In this document: positions 24,290 to 32,915 of the stretch, one piece after another
How positions within the stretch are numbered: the first letter of the stretch is position 1
How the letters are laid out: each line of letters starts with the position of its first letter
Source: Actinomycetota bacterium
GTDB lineage: Bacteria > Actinomycetota > Acidimicrobiia > Acidimicrobiales > Ilumatobacteraceae
Assembly (NCBI GenBank): GCA_009703125.1
Contig: WLGS01000003.1
Span: 1 to 58,119 of the forward strand
DNA length: 58,119 bases
Reading direction: 5' to 3'
Made by a program: the position numbers and the translations under genes
The notes under the pieces: model-generated
Told to the model about the DNA's origin: nothing
Seen by the model: only the letters and a program-made list of their open reading frames with translations
The model's database searches: none

Positions 24290-26197
24290 TCAACAGACAT
24301 CAAACACTTTCATCCACCGAAGCAACGCGAACATGCGCCAGCCAGCCAAGTAGTTGGAGTTCTCACCTGAAAGCGCACTCTGGATAAATTCTCTCGTAGA
24401 GGATGTCATTAAGCCATCTGCTCTGTCGCTCAACAGGTCAAATTCACTCAGTATTTCGCCTACATTGCTCGCCAGCCAACTTCTTTCCGCGGTCTGAAAT
24501 CCAATCTTGTCCCGACGTTGCGCAATGGTTGTAGGCAAACAATCGACAACCGAATCTCGTAACACAGACTTGGTGTTACCGTCTCGTAACAGGTACCCCT
24601 CAGGGAGTGTGAGGGCAAATTCCATCAATTCATGGTCGACAAAAGGAACTCTTGCTTCTATTCCAAAAGCCATTGAATTTCGATCTTCGAAACGAAGAAG
24701 CATTGGAAGGTTGATGCGATCAACCATGTCACGCGAAAGCTCACTAACAGATTGTGGATATTTACCAGAAGGTGTAAAGGGATCTTCAACACCTAGTCCA
24801 TCCATGAGATGTGGATTGAGCCAATTTCCTCCGTTTTGAGAAGGGATCTTGGCAAATCTTCCCGCAGCACTACGGAGAGTTTTTGGCAAATGCGTATAGG
24901 CCATGGCAGAAAGAATTGAATTCGTAGTCACTCGTCCGGAATTTTTGAAATTTCTAAAACTGTGTTGGGCGCTAATCAATCGCCCCTTCATTATTTGATT
25001 AACAATGTGAAGTGATACGAAACTGTTGTATCCACCCAGTTGTTCATCTGCGCCCTGGCCATCTAACGCAACTTTGATTCCCTGATCAGCCATTGCACTG
25101 AAGACACACCACTGCGCAAAAATGCTGGTGGAGCCAAAAGGCTCATCCTGATGCCAAATGATTTGGTCCAGTTCCTTCCATAATCTCTCGGATGTAGGTA
25201 ACAGCTCATGACCGGTTGATCCAGAAAATTCATTCACAGCTCGTGCGTACTGAGATTCATCCAGATTGCGGTCATCACTGGTAGCGGTGAACGTGTGATG
25301 TGAAATTCGATTGTTATCGAACCATCTAGAGGTCGCACCCACAATCGCAGAACTGTCCAACCCACCGGATAGGCACGAGGCAATGGGCACATCGGACCTC
25401 AAATGAATGTCGAGAGACTGTCGAAAGAGATATTGATACTTCTCACACGCATCTTCATATGAGCCCTCAAATGAAGTTCTTTGTGGATTCCACCACTTTT
25501 CCACTCGAAGCTCATCATTCGTGTTTCGATTCAGTGTTGCCACTGAGCCAGGAAGTATGTGTTCAACATCTTGAAATAATGTTGATGCGGAATAGTCTGA
25601 GACCCCATATAAGAGAAACTCAAGAGCTGCTTTCTGATTCAGGCGTGCTTTCCATTTGGGATGGCCTAAGAATTGCTTTACCTCACTTGCGAAATGAAAA
25701 TTTTGTCCCTCTCTCCAGAGATAGAGAGGCTTTATCCCATAACGATCACGGGCAGCAATGACTGACTCAGCCTTTAAGTCAACAAATACAAAAGAAAACA
25801 TTCCCCGCAGGCGAGGAAGAACCCCGACGCCCCATTCAATAAGTCCCTGCAATAAGACTTCAGAGTCTCCGCGAGACGTGAATGTCCGGCCGAGACCAAC
25901 AAGCTCACTTCGCAATTCAAGGTAATTGTAAATTTCGCCATTAAAAACGAGGGCAAAACGCCCACATTGAGAGATGATGGGCTGCGCTGAGGCATCCGAG
26001 AGATCAATAATTGACAGACGCACATGGCCTAGACCAATCCATGCAGAATCTGTTTCCTTGTTTTCCCAACTATTTCCATCTGAGAATAGAGTTCCAAATC
26101 CATCTGGACCACGATGCTGTGCATTCTGCAACATTCGCGTCAGATCCGCAGACCGCAACCCTCTATGGGGACACACCGATGCAACTAGTCCGCACAC
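24290..26197 (-). CDS. Asparagine-synthase-like glutamine amidotransferase 2
   Basis: A 635-residue homologue of the gene at 19823. Start GTG, then Cys2 (CGLVASVCPH); QHRGPDGFG, FNGEIYNYLEL and SRGDSEVLLQG mark the glutaminase domain; LSGGLDSSAIVG is the PP-loop near residue 260. A TAGTCT box ends six bases before the GTG. It is followed upstream by hisF/hisH-like genes, though with its own promoter. Two divergent copies in one locus suggest two different carboxyl groups are amidated, or one acts on a different sugar nucleotide. True asparagine synthesis cannot be excluded for one of them. Confidence 0.85.
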   Translation of the reverse strand: MCGLVASVCPHRGLRSADLTRMLQNAQHRGPDGFGTLFSDGNSWENKETDSAWIGLGHVRLSIIDLSDASAQPIISQCGRFALVFNGEIYNYLELRSELVGLGRTFTSRGDSEVLLQGLIEWGVGVLPRLRGMFSFVFVDLKAESVIAARDRYGIKPLYLWREGQNFHFASEVKQFLGHPKWKARLNQKAALEFLLYGVSDYSASTLFQDVEHILPGSVATLNRNTNDELRVEKWWNPQRTSFEGSYEDACEKYQYLFRQSLDIHLRSDVPIASCLSGGLDSSAIVGATSRWFDNNRISHHTFTATSDDRNLDESQYARAVNEFSGSTGHELLPTSERLWKELDQIIWHQDEPFGSTSIFAQWCVFSAMADQGIKVALDGQGADEQLGGYNSFVSLHIVNQIMKGRLISAQHSFRNFKNSGRVTTNSILSAMAYTHLPKTLRSAAGRFAKIPSQNGGNWLNPHLMDGLGVEDPFTPSGKYPQSVSELSRDMVDRINLPMLLRFEDRNSMAFGIEARVPFVDHELMEFALTLPEGYLLRDGNTKSVLRDSVVDCLPTTIAQRRDKIGFQTAERSWLASNVGEILSEFDLLSDRADGLMTSSTREFIQSALSGENSNYLAGWRMFALLRWMKVFDVC

Positions 26198-26203
26198 ACT
26201 TAA

Positions 26204-26209
26204 AGACTA
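26204..26209 (-). promoter_or_regulatory. Probable -10 box TAGTCT for amidotransferase 2
   Basis: TAGTCT, six bases, GTG, with the TGC of the nucleophile next. A TTGACT string overlaps it upstream and is too close to be a partner -35. Confidence 0.5.
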
Positions 26210-26310
26210 GTCAAAATGTCTTAATTGATGTTGATAGTTAAGGTCTTATTCATCTAATTCTTCATATCAATTAAGCCCTCCCGCTCGTTGTGTTGACATA
26301 AGAAAACTCT

Positions 26311-27078
26311 CTAGGTGTGCTTCCCAAAACAACGTTCAAGCTCAAGGTCAGTTGGATAGTTAATGAGGACTGCTCGTTCTGCGTCATGAAATACGAACGC
26401 ACTTCCAGAAGCCACTGCGCTTGCACCACTAACTACTGCTTCAGCCATGTGATCTATCGACCCCGCGCCTCCCAAGGCAACAACTGGGACCCTTGCGGAT
26501 TCACATATTTGCGTGATCAACTCGATATCCATTCCGGTCATCATTCCGTCGAAATCAACATTCTGGAGAATTATCTCGCCACTACCTGAATTCTGAATCC
26601 GTTGTACCACAACAGCAGCATCCGACCGGAGCTCTATGTGCTTGCCATCTTTCTTGTTTTTTTTGACAACTTTTGTGGCCGATGAAACATCCACACAGAC
26701 CGAAATCGCCTGCACTCCAAATACGTGAGCAATTTCATTCATGAGTTCTAAGGTCTCGTCACCTGCCCAACCAAGAATTACCTTTTCAATTCCAATTTCA
26801 AATAGACGTTGGGCATCGTTAAATGTTCTAATCCCGCCACCATATGAGAAGGGCATAAAGGCTTCCTCAGCAATTCGGGATATGAAAGACACATCGAGAG
26901 GCTCTCTTTTTTGCGTAGCTGCGATATCAAGAACGATGAGTTCGTCAACTCCCTTTTCGGAGAAGATTCTGGTCGTATTCACCGGGTCACCAATGTAAGT
27001 GGGGTTCTTGAATTGTTGAGTTTTCACTGCTTGTCTTTGTTCAATGAGCATCACTGGGATGAACCTTGGTCGTATCAT
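26311..27078 (-). CDS. hisF2: HisF-like subunit for sugar amidination (HisF2)
   Basis: A 255-residue (beta-alpha)8 barrel. In histidine synthesis HisF joins PRFAR and ammonia; O-antigen copies instead only pass ammonia from HisH to WbpG. Here the catalytic Asp11 of true HisF is Leu11 (RFIPVMLIEQRQ), while Asp130 is kept in VCVDVSS. GDPVNTTRIFSEKGVDEL, YGGGIRTF and ALGGAGSIDHM are barrel landmarks. ATG at 27078 overlaps the hisH stop (ATGA). Loss of Asp11 and the neighbours argue against a histidine role. It is last of the hisH-hisF unit. Confidence 0.85.
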   Translation of the reverse strand: MIRPRFIPVMLIEQRQAVKTQQFKNPTYIGDPVNTTRIFSEKGVDELIVLDIAATQKREPLDVSFISRIAEEAFMPFSYGGGIRTFNDAQRLFEIGIEKVILGWAGDETLELMNEIAHVFGVQAISVCVDVSSATKVVKKNKKDGKHIELRSDAAVVVQRIQNSGSGEIILQNVDFDGMMTGMDIELITQICESARVPVVALGGAGSIDHMAEAVVSGASAVASGSAFVFHDAERAVLINYPTDLELERCFGKHT

Positions 27079-27683
27079 GGTGCCCAACTCCCGAACCACT
27101 CGAAGAGTCTGCGACCAAATCGATGACTTTTCTCAGGGTGAAACTGCACTGCGACAATGTTGTCTTTCAAAAGGATTGCATCCAAGGTTTCTTCATATTC
27201 AAAAGTGCCGAAGCGCTCATTCTCATTGGTCGCCTTGATGACATAGCTATGCGAGAAATAAAAACGTGGCTTTCCCTGATGCTCAGAGTGAAAATGTTGT
27301 GGTTGAAGAATCTCAATTTCCTTCCAACCCATGTGGGGTACGGGCTGTGTGAGGGGCCTCAGACGGACAGTGCGATGACTCATCAGACCAAGACCTGATT
27401 CATCTCCCTCTTCGCTTGATGTACCCAAAAGATGTGCCCCTACACAGATCCCCAGCAGTGGTGTAGATCTTTGTTGTAATTGCTCAATAAGGGCAGTGTC
27501 TAGGCCTTTTCCCCTCAGGGCCTGAGCACACCTGTCAAAACTGCCCACGCCAGGCAGCACAAACCGTGAAGAAACCTTCATGTCTTCTGGGCGCGAGACA
27601 ATCTGTGCCTCGAGACCCGAGGTTTCGCACATTCGCAAGATTGACCTGGGATTACCAATTCCGTAATCGAGAATTCCAATCAC
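27075..27683 (-). CDS. hisH2: HisH-like glutaminase subunit (HisH2)
   Basis: A 202-residue class I glutamine amidotransferase with nucleophile Cys80 in LLGICVGAHLLG and His182/Glu184 in VQFHPEKS. It would release ammonia from glutamine for the WbpG/HisF partner. The nucleophile elbow GICVGAHLL differs from the GICLGMQLL of most histidine-pathway HisH, as is common in O-antigen copies. Start GTG; TAGAGT ends six bases before it. Only 18 bases separate it from the divergent glycosyltransferase start. Confidence 0.88.
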   Translation of the reverse strand: MIGILDYGIGNPRSILRMCETSGLEAQIVSRPEDMKVSSRFVLPGVGSFDRCAQALRGKGLDTALIEQLQQRSTPLLGICVGAHLLGTSSEEGDESGLGLMSHRTVRLRPLTQPVPHMGWKEIEILQPQHFHSEHQGKPRFYFSHSYVIKATNENERFGTFEYEETLDAILLKDNIVAVQFHPEKSHRFGRRLFEWFGSWAP

Positions 27684-27686
27684 ACC

Positions 27687-27692
27687 TAGACT
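27687..27692 (+). promoter_or_regulatory. Probable -10 box TAGACT for GT4 paralogue 1
   Basis: TAGACT, nine bases, ATG at 27702. It overlaps on the other strand the box proposed for hisH2; the gap between the two start codons is only 18 bases. Confidence 0.35.
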
Positions 27693-27695
27693 CTA
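27690..27695 (-). promoter_or_regulatory. Probable -10 box TAGAGT for hisH2-hisF2
   Basis: TAGAGT, six bases, GTG at 27683. Any -35 element must lie within the coding region of the divergent gene. Confidence 0.45.
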
Positions 27696-27701
27696 TTAGG
27701 T

Positions 27702-28946
27702 ATGTCCTTTGGCGGTAAAAGTTCTCACTCTTCGGACTCAAATCGCCCTAAGGCACTCTTTATCAACCTCTCTGAGCGCATGGTGGAAAGCCCTCGGCAG
27801 AACCGTCAGATGAATGCACTGGCAGATGAATACGACATCTACACCGTAGGAATTGGCCCACCCCCCACAAAGTCCATCTGCCATGTAGATGTTTCCTATT
27901 CACCCCGTTTCACAATAAGAAATATCGATGTGTGTGCCTTTCCCCGCGTTGTTTTCTTCATGTTTCTGTGTGTCATTGGGTGCTTTTCTCTCGCACATCG
28001 TCTTCAACCAACTGCAGGGAACACCCTCTCCCCGCGTCGAATTATCAAACTCATTCCAACGACTCAATTCGAAATCGTATGTGGCCGAGATCTTCAGAGT
28101 TTCTGGGCTTGTCAACAGGTGCCTTCGGTAGAACTTGTTTGGATTGATCTGCCCGACTTCACACCTTTACAACAAGAACACGACAACATCTGGCGTAAGA
28201 CATGGGGAAGATACTTCCAACATGCAGCCCAGCTTCTTGCAAAGAGTAAGGCGCTTACAACGACAGTAACTGAAGGGCTCTCAAAAAGATTTCAAGAGGA
28301 CTTTCAGATCACACCACATCTTTTATTGAATGTGCCGCCCTATAGAGAACGTGTTGCAAGAGAACAGTTGAATGGGGGTGCACCGTTACGTCTTGTGCAC
28401 TCAGGAGCCGCAATACGTTCTCGAGGCCTTCATCTCATGATTGAAGCTGTGTGCAGAACTGAGAATGTCACATTGGACATGGTCTTATTGCCCACAGATC
28501 AGAATTACCTTGAGGAACTAAAACAACTCTCCCGTGGAAAAGATTTCATCAATTTCAGATCTCCAGTTGAACTCAATCACATAATCACAGATCTACGTAA
28601 TTATGACTCGGCCCTCATCGTCATTGCACCTCAGAACTTCAACTATGCAAATTGTTTACCGAATAAGTTTTTTGAGGCCATACAAGCAAGAATTCCCATC
28701 ATCAGTGGACCAACTCCCGACATGAAGAGGATCATCGAAGAGTACGACATAGGTACTGTGGCAACTGATTTTTCTGTTGATGCCATTTCCCAAGCCATTT
28801 ACGAGATGAAGAGAGCCCATGTTGGGGACCATTGGAAACAATTTGAGATAGGTCTTGATGAATGTGCCAAGCTTTTCTGCGCTTCTGAGGAAGACGCCAA
28901 GCTCGCAGACCTAATCTCAAGGTCTCTTGCAAATCTCAGGATCTGA
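27702..28946 (+). CDS. GT4-like glycosyltransferase, paralogue 1
   Basis: A 414-residue GT-B glycosyltransferase. Donor-site blocks: LRLVHSGAAIRSRGLHLMIEAV near 225 and CLPNKFFEAIQARIPIISGP near 308, where the Glu contacts the nucleotide. It shares these and ITPHLLLNVP-type blocks with the gene at 30072, so the two are paralogues. Residues about 75-100 form an unusual hydrophobic stretch (RVVFFMFLCVIGCFSLA) that may dip into the membrane. It is inserted, on the opposite strand, between hisH2 and wbpG, genes that normally stand together, and overlaps wbpG tail to tail by 11 bases. Confidence 0.75.
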   Translation: MSFGGKSSHSSDSNRPKALFINLSERMVESPRQNRQMNALADEYDIYTVGIGPPPTKSICHVDVSYSPRFTIRNIDVCAFPRVVFFMFLCVIGCFSLAHRLQPTAGNTLSPRRIIKLIPTTQFEIVCGRDLQSFWACQQVPSVELVWIDLPDFTPLQQEHDNIWRKTWGRYFQHAAQLLAKSKALTTTVTEGLSKRFQEDFQITPHLLLNVPPYRERVAREQLNGGAPLRLVHSGAAIRSRGLHLMIEAVCRTENVTLDMVLLPTDQNYLEELKQLSRGKDFINFRSPVELNHIITDLRNYDSALIVIAPQNFNYANCLPNKFFEAIQARIPIISGPTPDMKRIIEEYDIGTVATDFSVDAISQAIYEMKRAHVGDHWKQFEIGLDECAKLFCASEEDAKLADLISRSLANLRI

Positions 28947-30060
28947 CAATTCTCCGAAACACTTTGGAAAAATCACTATTTGCGAGTTGCAGCAGATACT
29001 CATGATTAGGAAATTTACGATGGCTCACGGCCTCCATATGCATGTAACTCTCTAATTCATCAACTGAGATATCAAGTTTTCTTGCCACATAAGCAATCAT
29101 GTTGCGTTCTTCGGTTTCCGTTACTGGCTTCTTCGCAAGTTCTTGCAACGCGTCAGATCTTGTAACTTGTCCTGAAACAATAAGGCTCGAAAGGTATGCG
29201 CGGCGCTTATCAATTCCAAATCTCCTTGGAAGGTAAACGGATTGATAGAAGCTAGTGAAAGATGATTCACCGTGTTTACCTTCATAGTGTTTCCATGCAA
29301 TTAGCTCATTGAGTTTCTTCTGTGCTTCACCTTTTGAATAGTCCACTTGAGTTAATGGCTTGTGCACCTGTAATCGACGTAAGAGAAAATCTGCCACATA
29401 CAGTCTTGGGATTGTGAGGAATGGAAACGACGAAAAAGACCCTCCGTCAAATTTCCGAGCTATTGCCCTCACTTGTCGGCCATCCATGGCCCCATATTCC
29501 CAAGCCCTAGGCAGAATTGATTCTGTTGTGACGTTCTCCCCGGTGATGACGTCGTTGAGTTGCTGTTGAGCAGAAAAACGATACAGACTCGCAAAGAAGG
29601 CGTGATCTTGTGGAACATCTTGATTCATCAGACCACTCTTCAAATAGGCAATCTGCAATCGTCTCATTTCATCCCAATTGACAACTACCGTCTTTAGCTT
29701 CAAGTCGTAATGTTCTACCAAAGCACGAATATTGGAGCTGGAGATGTCACTATTCCATCCGGCATCCACATGTACAACCAGCGGTCGTAAACCATGCTCC
29801 ACTGCCAGTGTTAACACATAAGCACTGTCGAGACCGCCACTCAAACCGATAATGCCATCGTGTTTGTTTTTGATATTTCTTGTCTTAATACTGTCAAAAG
29901 TTTCTTCAAGATGGGACGACAAGTAGTTCTCACGATTCTTGGCGAGCAACGCTTCCGCTTTGCGGCAATGCGAACAATTCCCACCAGAATCAAATTCAAT
30001 TTCAGGGTCGCTAATGTCCATCACACAACGGACGCATTCGATCTTTTCAGAATTTTGCAT
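28936..30060 (-). CDS. wbpG: Sugar-nucleotide amidotransferase, WbpG-like
   Basis: A 374-residue N-acetyl sugar amidotransferase of the WbpG/PseA group. Cys pairs CVRC (9-12) and CSHC (29-32) form a zinc site; the PP-loop is GLSGGLDSAYVL near 74-82, which binds ATP to activate the acetamido group, after which ammonia from HisH-HisF makes the acetamidine. Length matches WbpG (about 376). Two ATGs are close together; the second, at 30060, lies at a normal distance from AAGAGAG, the first (30066) is nearly inside it. Expected substrate here is UDP-ManNAc3NAcA or a related di-acetamido uronic acid. Confidence 0.85.
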   Translation of the reverse strand: MQNSEKIECVRCVMDISDPEIEFDSGGNCSHCRKAEALLAKNRENYLSSHLEETFDSIKTRNIKNKHDGIIGLSGGLDSAYVLTLAVEHGLRPLVVHVDAGWNSDISSSNIRALVEHYDLKLKTVVVNWDEMRRLQIAYLKSGLMNQDVPQDHAFFASLYRFSAQQQLNDVITGENVTTESILPRAWEYGAMDGRQVRAIARKFDGGSFSSFPFLTIPRLYVADFLLRRLQVHKPLTQVDYSKGEAQKKLNELIAWKHYEGKHGESSFTSFYQSVYLPRRFGIDKRRAYLSSLIVSGQVTRSDALQELAKKPVTETEERNMIAYVARKLDISVDELESYMHMEAVSHRKFPNHEYLLQLANSDFSKVFRRIVRS

Positions 30061-30071
30061 CCGCATCTCTC

Positions 30072-31265
30072 TTAATCCTGTTCAGGCTTAGATTGAAGAG
30101 ATTCCTTATGCCGGGATGCTCGCATGGCATCCTGAATGACAGAGAGAAGCTTTTGACATTCTGTCTGAGCGTTCACTGTTTCTGCGGCCCGATTCAAATT
30201 CTCTCTCAGTTTCAAGAGTTCCTTCTTATCAAGGCTTGCGACCAACGCTCGAACATCTTCTACATCGTAAGAATCAGCAACATAACCAATACCAAACTTC
30301 TGGACGAACCCCGATAGGTCTGGAGCTGGACCTACCACCACAGGTCTGCGTGCCTGAATACAATCAAAAAGCTTGTTGGGCAAAGAATGTTTGAGGCTGA
30401 AATTTGAAGGATGGATATAAAGAAATCCCGCATCGTAATTAGAGATGGTGGTTGGAAGTTCAGAAGAAGGAACTGGGGTTTCAATTACACAATTGTCATA
30501 CGAGGCGCACACTTTACGTAAACCCTTGAGAGTTCTTTTCTGACGTGGTGCCTCAACCAAGTAAAGACTCAATGAGACGCCTGGGAGATTACCGACTGCT
30601 CTGATCATCTTGTCAAGATGGCGCCCGCGTGCAGCAAGTCCTGTGTGCACGAGGCGCAGAACATCGTCCTTAGACGGTTCAGAATCTATGTCCACATAAT
30701 CACGAGCATTTCTCACAACCTCTACATGAATATCAAAATCCTGTGAATATCTTTGAGCTAGTCCACCGGATACCGTGACCACGGCATCGGCCTTCCTTAG
30801 ATATTTGTCACACAAATACGTGTAATAGCGCTGCAAAAGAATTCTGAAGCGCCAATCATCTTCCATCTCTAAGGGCGCATATTCATGCATATCGATAACC
30901 GTGACTGAATCTGAATCCAATGAATCAATCAAAGGCAGACATTGAACATCGTTGATCAAGACAATTTTGGGTTTCAAAGCTGACAATTGTGAAGAAACGT
31001 ACTCAACTGCCTGTGACTTGAGTGTCGTCGATCCCCTCAAGTTCAAGAGCAATTGAACAATTCCGACAAGGGATAGAGGCAGATACTTCGTTGAGGTAGG
31101 AATTTCAATGTGGCGAGTTACGTTGGTAGGTCGTGGACCGTAACCAATTGAAGTGATGTCAAATTCATCAGATAGATATCGGATGTGCCTACTTATCCGA
31201 ACATCACTGGCAATTTGTGTAAATGAGATGACGGTTAATGCAGCCTTCTCACCTTTATTCGACAT
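30072..31265 (-). CDS. GT4-like glycosyltransferase, paralogue 2
   Basis: A 397-residue GT-B glycosyltransferase, homologous to the gene at 27702: LRLVHTGLAARGRHLDKMIRAV and SLPNKLFDCIQARRPVVVGP match it block by block. The acceptor domain carries VISFTQIASDVRISRHIRYL at the N-terminus and DMHEYAPLE near 145. The last 25 residues are charged and probably disordered. A TAATCT box ends six bases before the ATG. It stands just upstream of wbpG (five to eleven bases), so wbpG is likely co-transcribed with it. Confidence 0.8.
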   Translation of the reverse strand: MSNKGEKAALTVISFTQIASDVRISRHIRYLSDEFDITSIGYGPRPTNVTRHIEIPTSTKYLPLSLVGIVQLLLNLRGSTTLKSQAVEYVSSQLSALKPKIVLINDVQCLPLIDSLDSDSVTVIDMHEYAPLEMEDDWRFRILLQRYYTYLCDKYLRKADAVVTVSGGLAQRYSQDFDIHVEVVRNARDYVDIDSEPSKDDVLRLVHTGLAARGRHLDKMIRAVGNLPGVSLSLYLVEAPRQKRTLKGLRKVCASYDNCVIETPVPSSELPTTISNYDAGFLYIHPSNFSLKHSLPNKLFDCIQARRPVVVGPAPDLSGFVQKFGIGYVADSYDVEDVRALVASLDKKELLKLRENLNRAAETVNAQTECQKLLSVIQDAMRASRHKESLQSKPEQD

Positions 31266-31271
31266 TTTCTC

Positions 31272-31277
31272 AGATTA
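31272..31277 (-). promoter_or_regulatory. Probable -10 box TAATCT for GT4 paralogue 2 and wbpG
   Basis: TAATCT, then GAGAAA, then ATG at 31265. Confidence 0.5.
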
Positions 31278-31383
31278 CATTCTGTGTGCTTTGATTTTTT
31301 GTATCCAATTGAAGAAATTTCAGTCTGTTTCTATCACTTCTAGATTCGAAGTTGTCCAAGGGAACAAAAGCACACTATTTGAG

Positions 31384-32703
31384 TCAATTAGCTTCAGAAT
31401 CACTGCCGATAACTTCATTGATATCAAACACTTCTATCGAGGTCCAACGGTGCACCGCTTCAATTTGGTGCCATGATCCATTTCGGGCAGATTTTGAATG
31501 TCGGCGGATGACTTTAAGTCGGTTTGATCGAGACTTCAGCGAGGCAATCTTTTCGTAAAGATCTCGCTCCACAAAGGGAATCTTTACTTCTGCTGGTTCA
31601 TCTAATGCAGTAAAGCCTTTGGACACTGCGACATCTTCAATCCACTTTTCGCGTCGCCATTTTGGGTTGCCAAAAAGTTCCATGTGGCAACGCTCTGCCA
31701 TGCCAACTGCTTCCGAGGATTTAATGAATTTTGCAACGGACTCACAGTCTGACAAATCAGAACTGATTGGAACAAAATGATTCCACTCTTCTATGCCGTA
31801 GGGAACTGTACTTTTTTCAAGAACTTGAAGAACTTGCAAAGAGGCTGCCTCGAAAACTCTTGGCGAAGGAGCAAGAAAGGACTTCTCGCGCTGTCTATCG
31901 CCGATATATCTAGCTAATTGTCGCTCAAACTCTTCATTCTTGAAGACATCCTGAATCACAAGGGCTCTGGCTTGATCCAAAGGTGAATTACTCACTAGAG
32001 AGGCCCCACTATGTCGGCCAATTGTGGCACGACAGTTGGCCAAGAACTCGAACCATTCAAAACCAGAAAATCGATCTCTCTCATCTATAGAAACATCGCA
32101 ACTCAGGCCTAATTCAGTCATTCTCTTCGAGAACCCAGCTGCCAAGTCAGCTTTTCGCCGCCCTTCACTTCCAAACTCAAGCGAGAGTTCAAAAACTCTC
32201 TGTCCTACATCAATGGTTCGCATATCCCACTCAATCCGGAGAGATGAGAGCAATTGATCCATTTTTTTATCAGCAAAACCAATCAGCCATGGCTTTGCAG
32301 TGATTCCATATTCAGCATAAATACTGTCAACGTCAGCAAAGACAGAGTAAATCTCGATATCCATTTCTTTGGCGAAGCGAACCGTCTGGTCGATCCGGTG
32401 ATAGTCGTCTTGCAAGAACAGAATTCGATGAGATGCACTTAGTAAGACCTTTGAACTGCGGCGCAAAAGTGTGGGCCAATACGGTGAAGATCGCATAATC
32501 ATGAAACTGTTAGACACAATTACCAAATCAAAATTCCTGTCATCAACTTCATCTAACCCTGGTCCCAGCACATTGATAAAGGTGACCTCAGCAAACTTTG
32601 AGAGCAGTGCCAAGGAATACAAATCTCGCGCATTTGTATGGGGTTCATCTCTATCAATTTGACAATGCAGAACACAAATTGACTTGTTCAAACTTCGTCC
32701 CAT
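31384..32703 (-). CDS. Putative glycosyltransferase, CgeB-like paralogue B
   Basis: A 439-residue member of the three-copy family with genes 21756 and 32916, and the most diverged. Shared blocks are TIDVGQRVFELSLEFG, CDVSIDERDRFSGFEWFEFL, GRHSGASLVSNSP and APSPRVFEAASLQVLQVLE. The invariant Glu of PRVFEA should bind the donor ribose or phosphate as in other CgeB-like GT-B proteins. N-terminus ICVLHCQIDRDEPHTNAR replaces the ALRxxSRxTTxxH opening of the others. Start ATG follows TAAGGT by six bases. Function unknown beyond likely sugar transfer. Confidence 0.6.
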   Translation of the reverse strand: MGRSLNKSICVLHCQIDRDEPHTNARDLYSLALLSKFAEVTFINVLGPGLDEVDDRNFDLVIVSNSFMIMRSSPYWPTLLRRSSKVLLSASHRILFLQDDYHRIDQTVRFAKEMDIEIYSVFADVDSIYAEYGITAKPWLIGFADKKMDQLLSSLRIEWDMRTIDVGQRVFELSLEFGSEGRRKADLAAGFSKRMTELGLSCDVSIDERDRFSGFEWFEFLANCRATIGRHSGASLVSNSPLDQARALVIQDVFKNEEFERQLARYIGDRQREKSFLAPSPRVFEAASLQVLQVLEKSTVPYGIEEWNHFVPISSDLSDCESVAKFIKSSEAVGMAERCHMELFGNPKWRREKWIEDVAVSKGFTALDEPAEVKIPFVERDLYEKIASLKSRSNRLKVIRRHSKSARNGSWHQIEAVHRWTSIEVFDINEVIGSDSEAN

Positions 32704-32709
32704 TTATCT

Positions 32710-32715
32710 ACCTTA
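32710..32715 (-). promoter_or_regulatory. Probable -10 box TAAGGT for paralogue B
   Basis: TAAGGT, six bases, ATG at 32703: the same box and spacing as at 12505 and 35707. Confidence 0.5.
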
Positions 32716-32915
32716 TTGATAACAAGAAATATCAGCTTTGAGCGCATCGCTAAACCAACTGCACTTCGGTAGATAATGACTCGGGCGTAAGACCGCGAAA
32801 TCTTTACCAAATACTGAAATAGCGGATAGTTAATCATGATTTGCAATAGTTGATTACCACGTAATGGTTGTTTCGCATCTTAATCAAGCAACCGAAAAAT
32901 CCTGAGATGGAATGC
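32716..32915. other. AT-rich spacer between paralogues B and C
   Basis: The longest gene-poor stretch. It holds a possible 49-residue minus-strand frame (32688-32837) without a ribosome site and a 5-bp hairpin GGTTG/CAACC with an 18-base loop (near 32866-32893) that may help end the upstream transcript. Nothing else is recognised. Confidence 0.4.

Noticed and set aside
26311-27683. Histidine biosynthesis operon fragment (hisH-hisF)
   Set aside because: No other his gene is near, HisF lacks Asp11, and WbpG and other amino-sugar genes are next to it.
32688-32837. 49-residue frame before paralogue B (MINYPLFQYLVKISRS opening)
   Set aside because: It has no ribosome site or fitting -10 box, overlaps the next gene by 16 bases, and that gene has a strong leaderless promoter inside this frame. 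It could still be real, since similar small genes stand before paralogues A and C.
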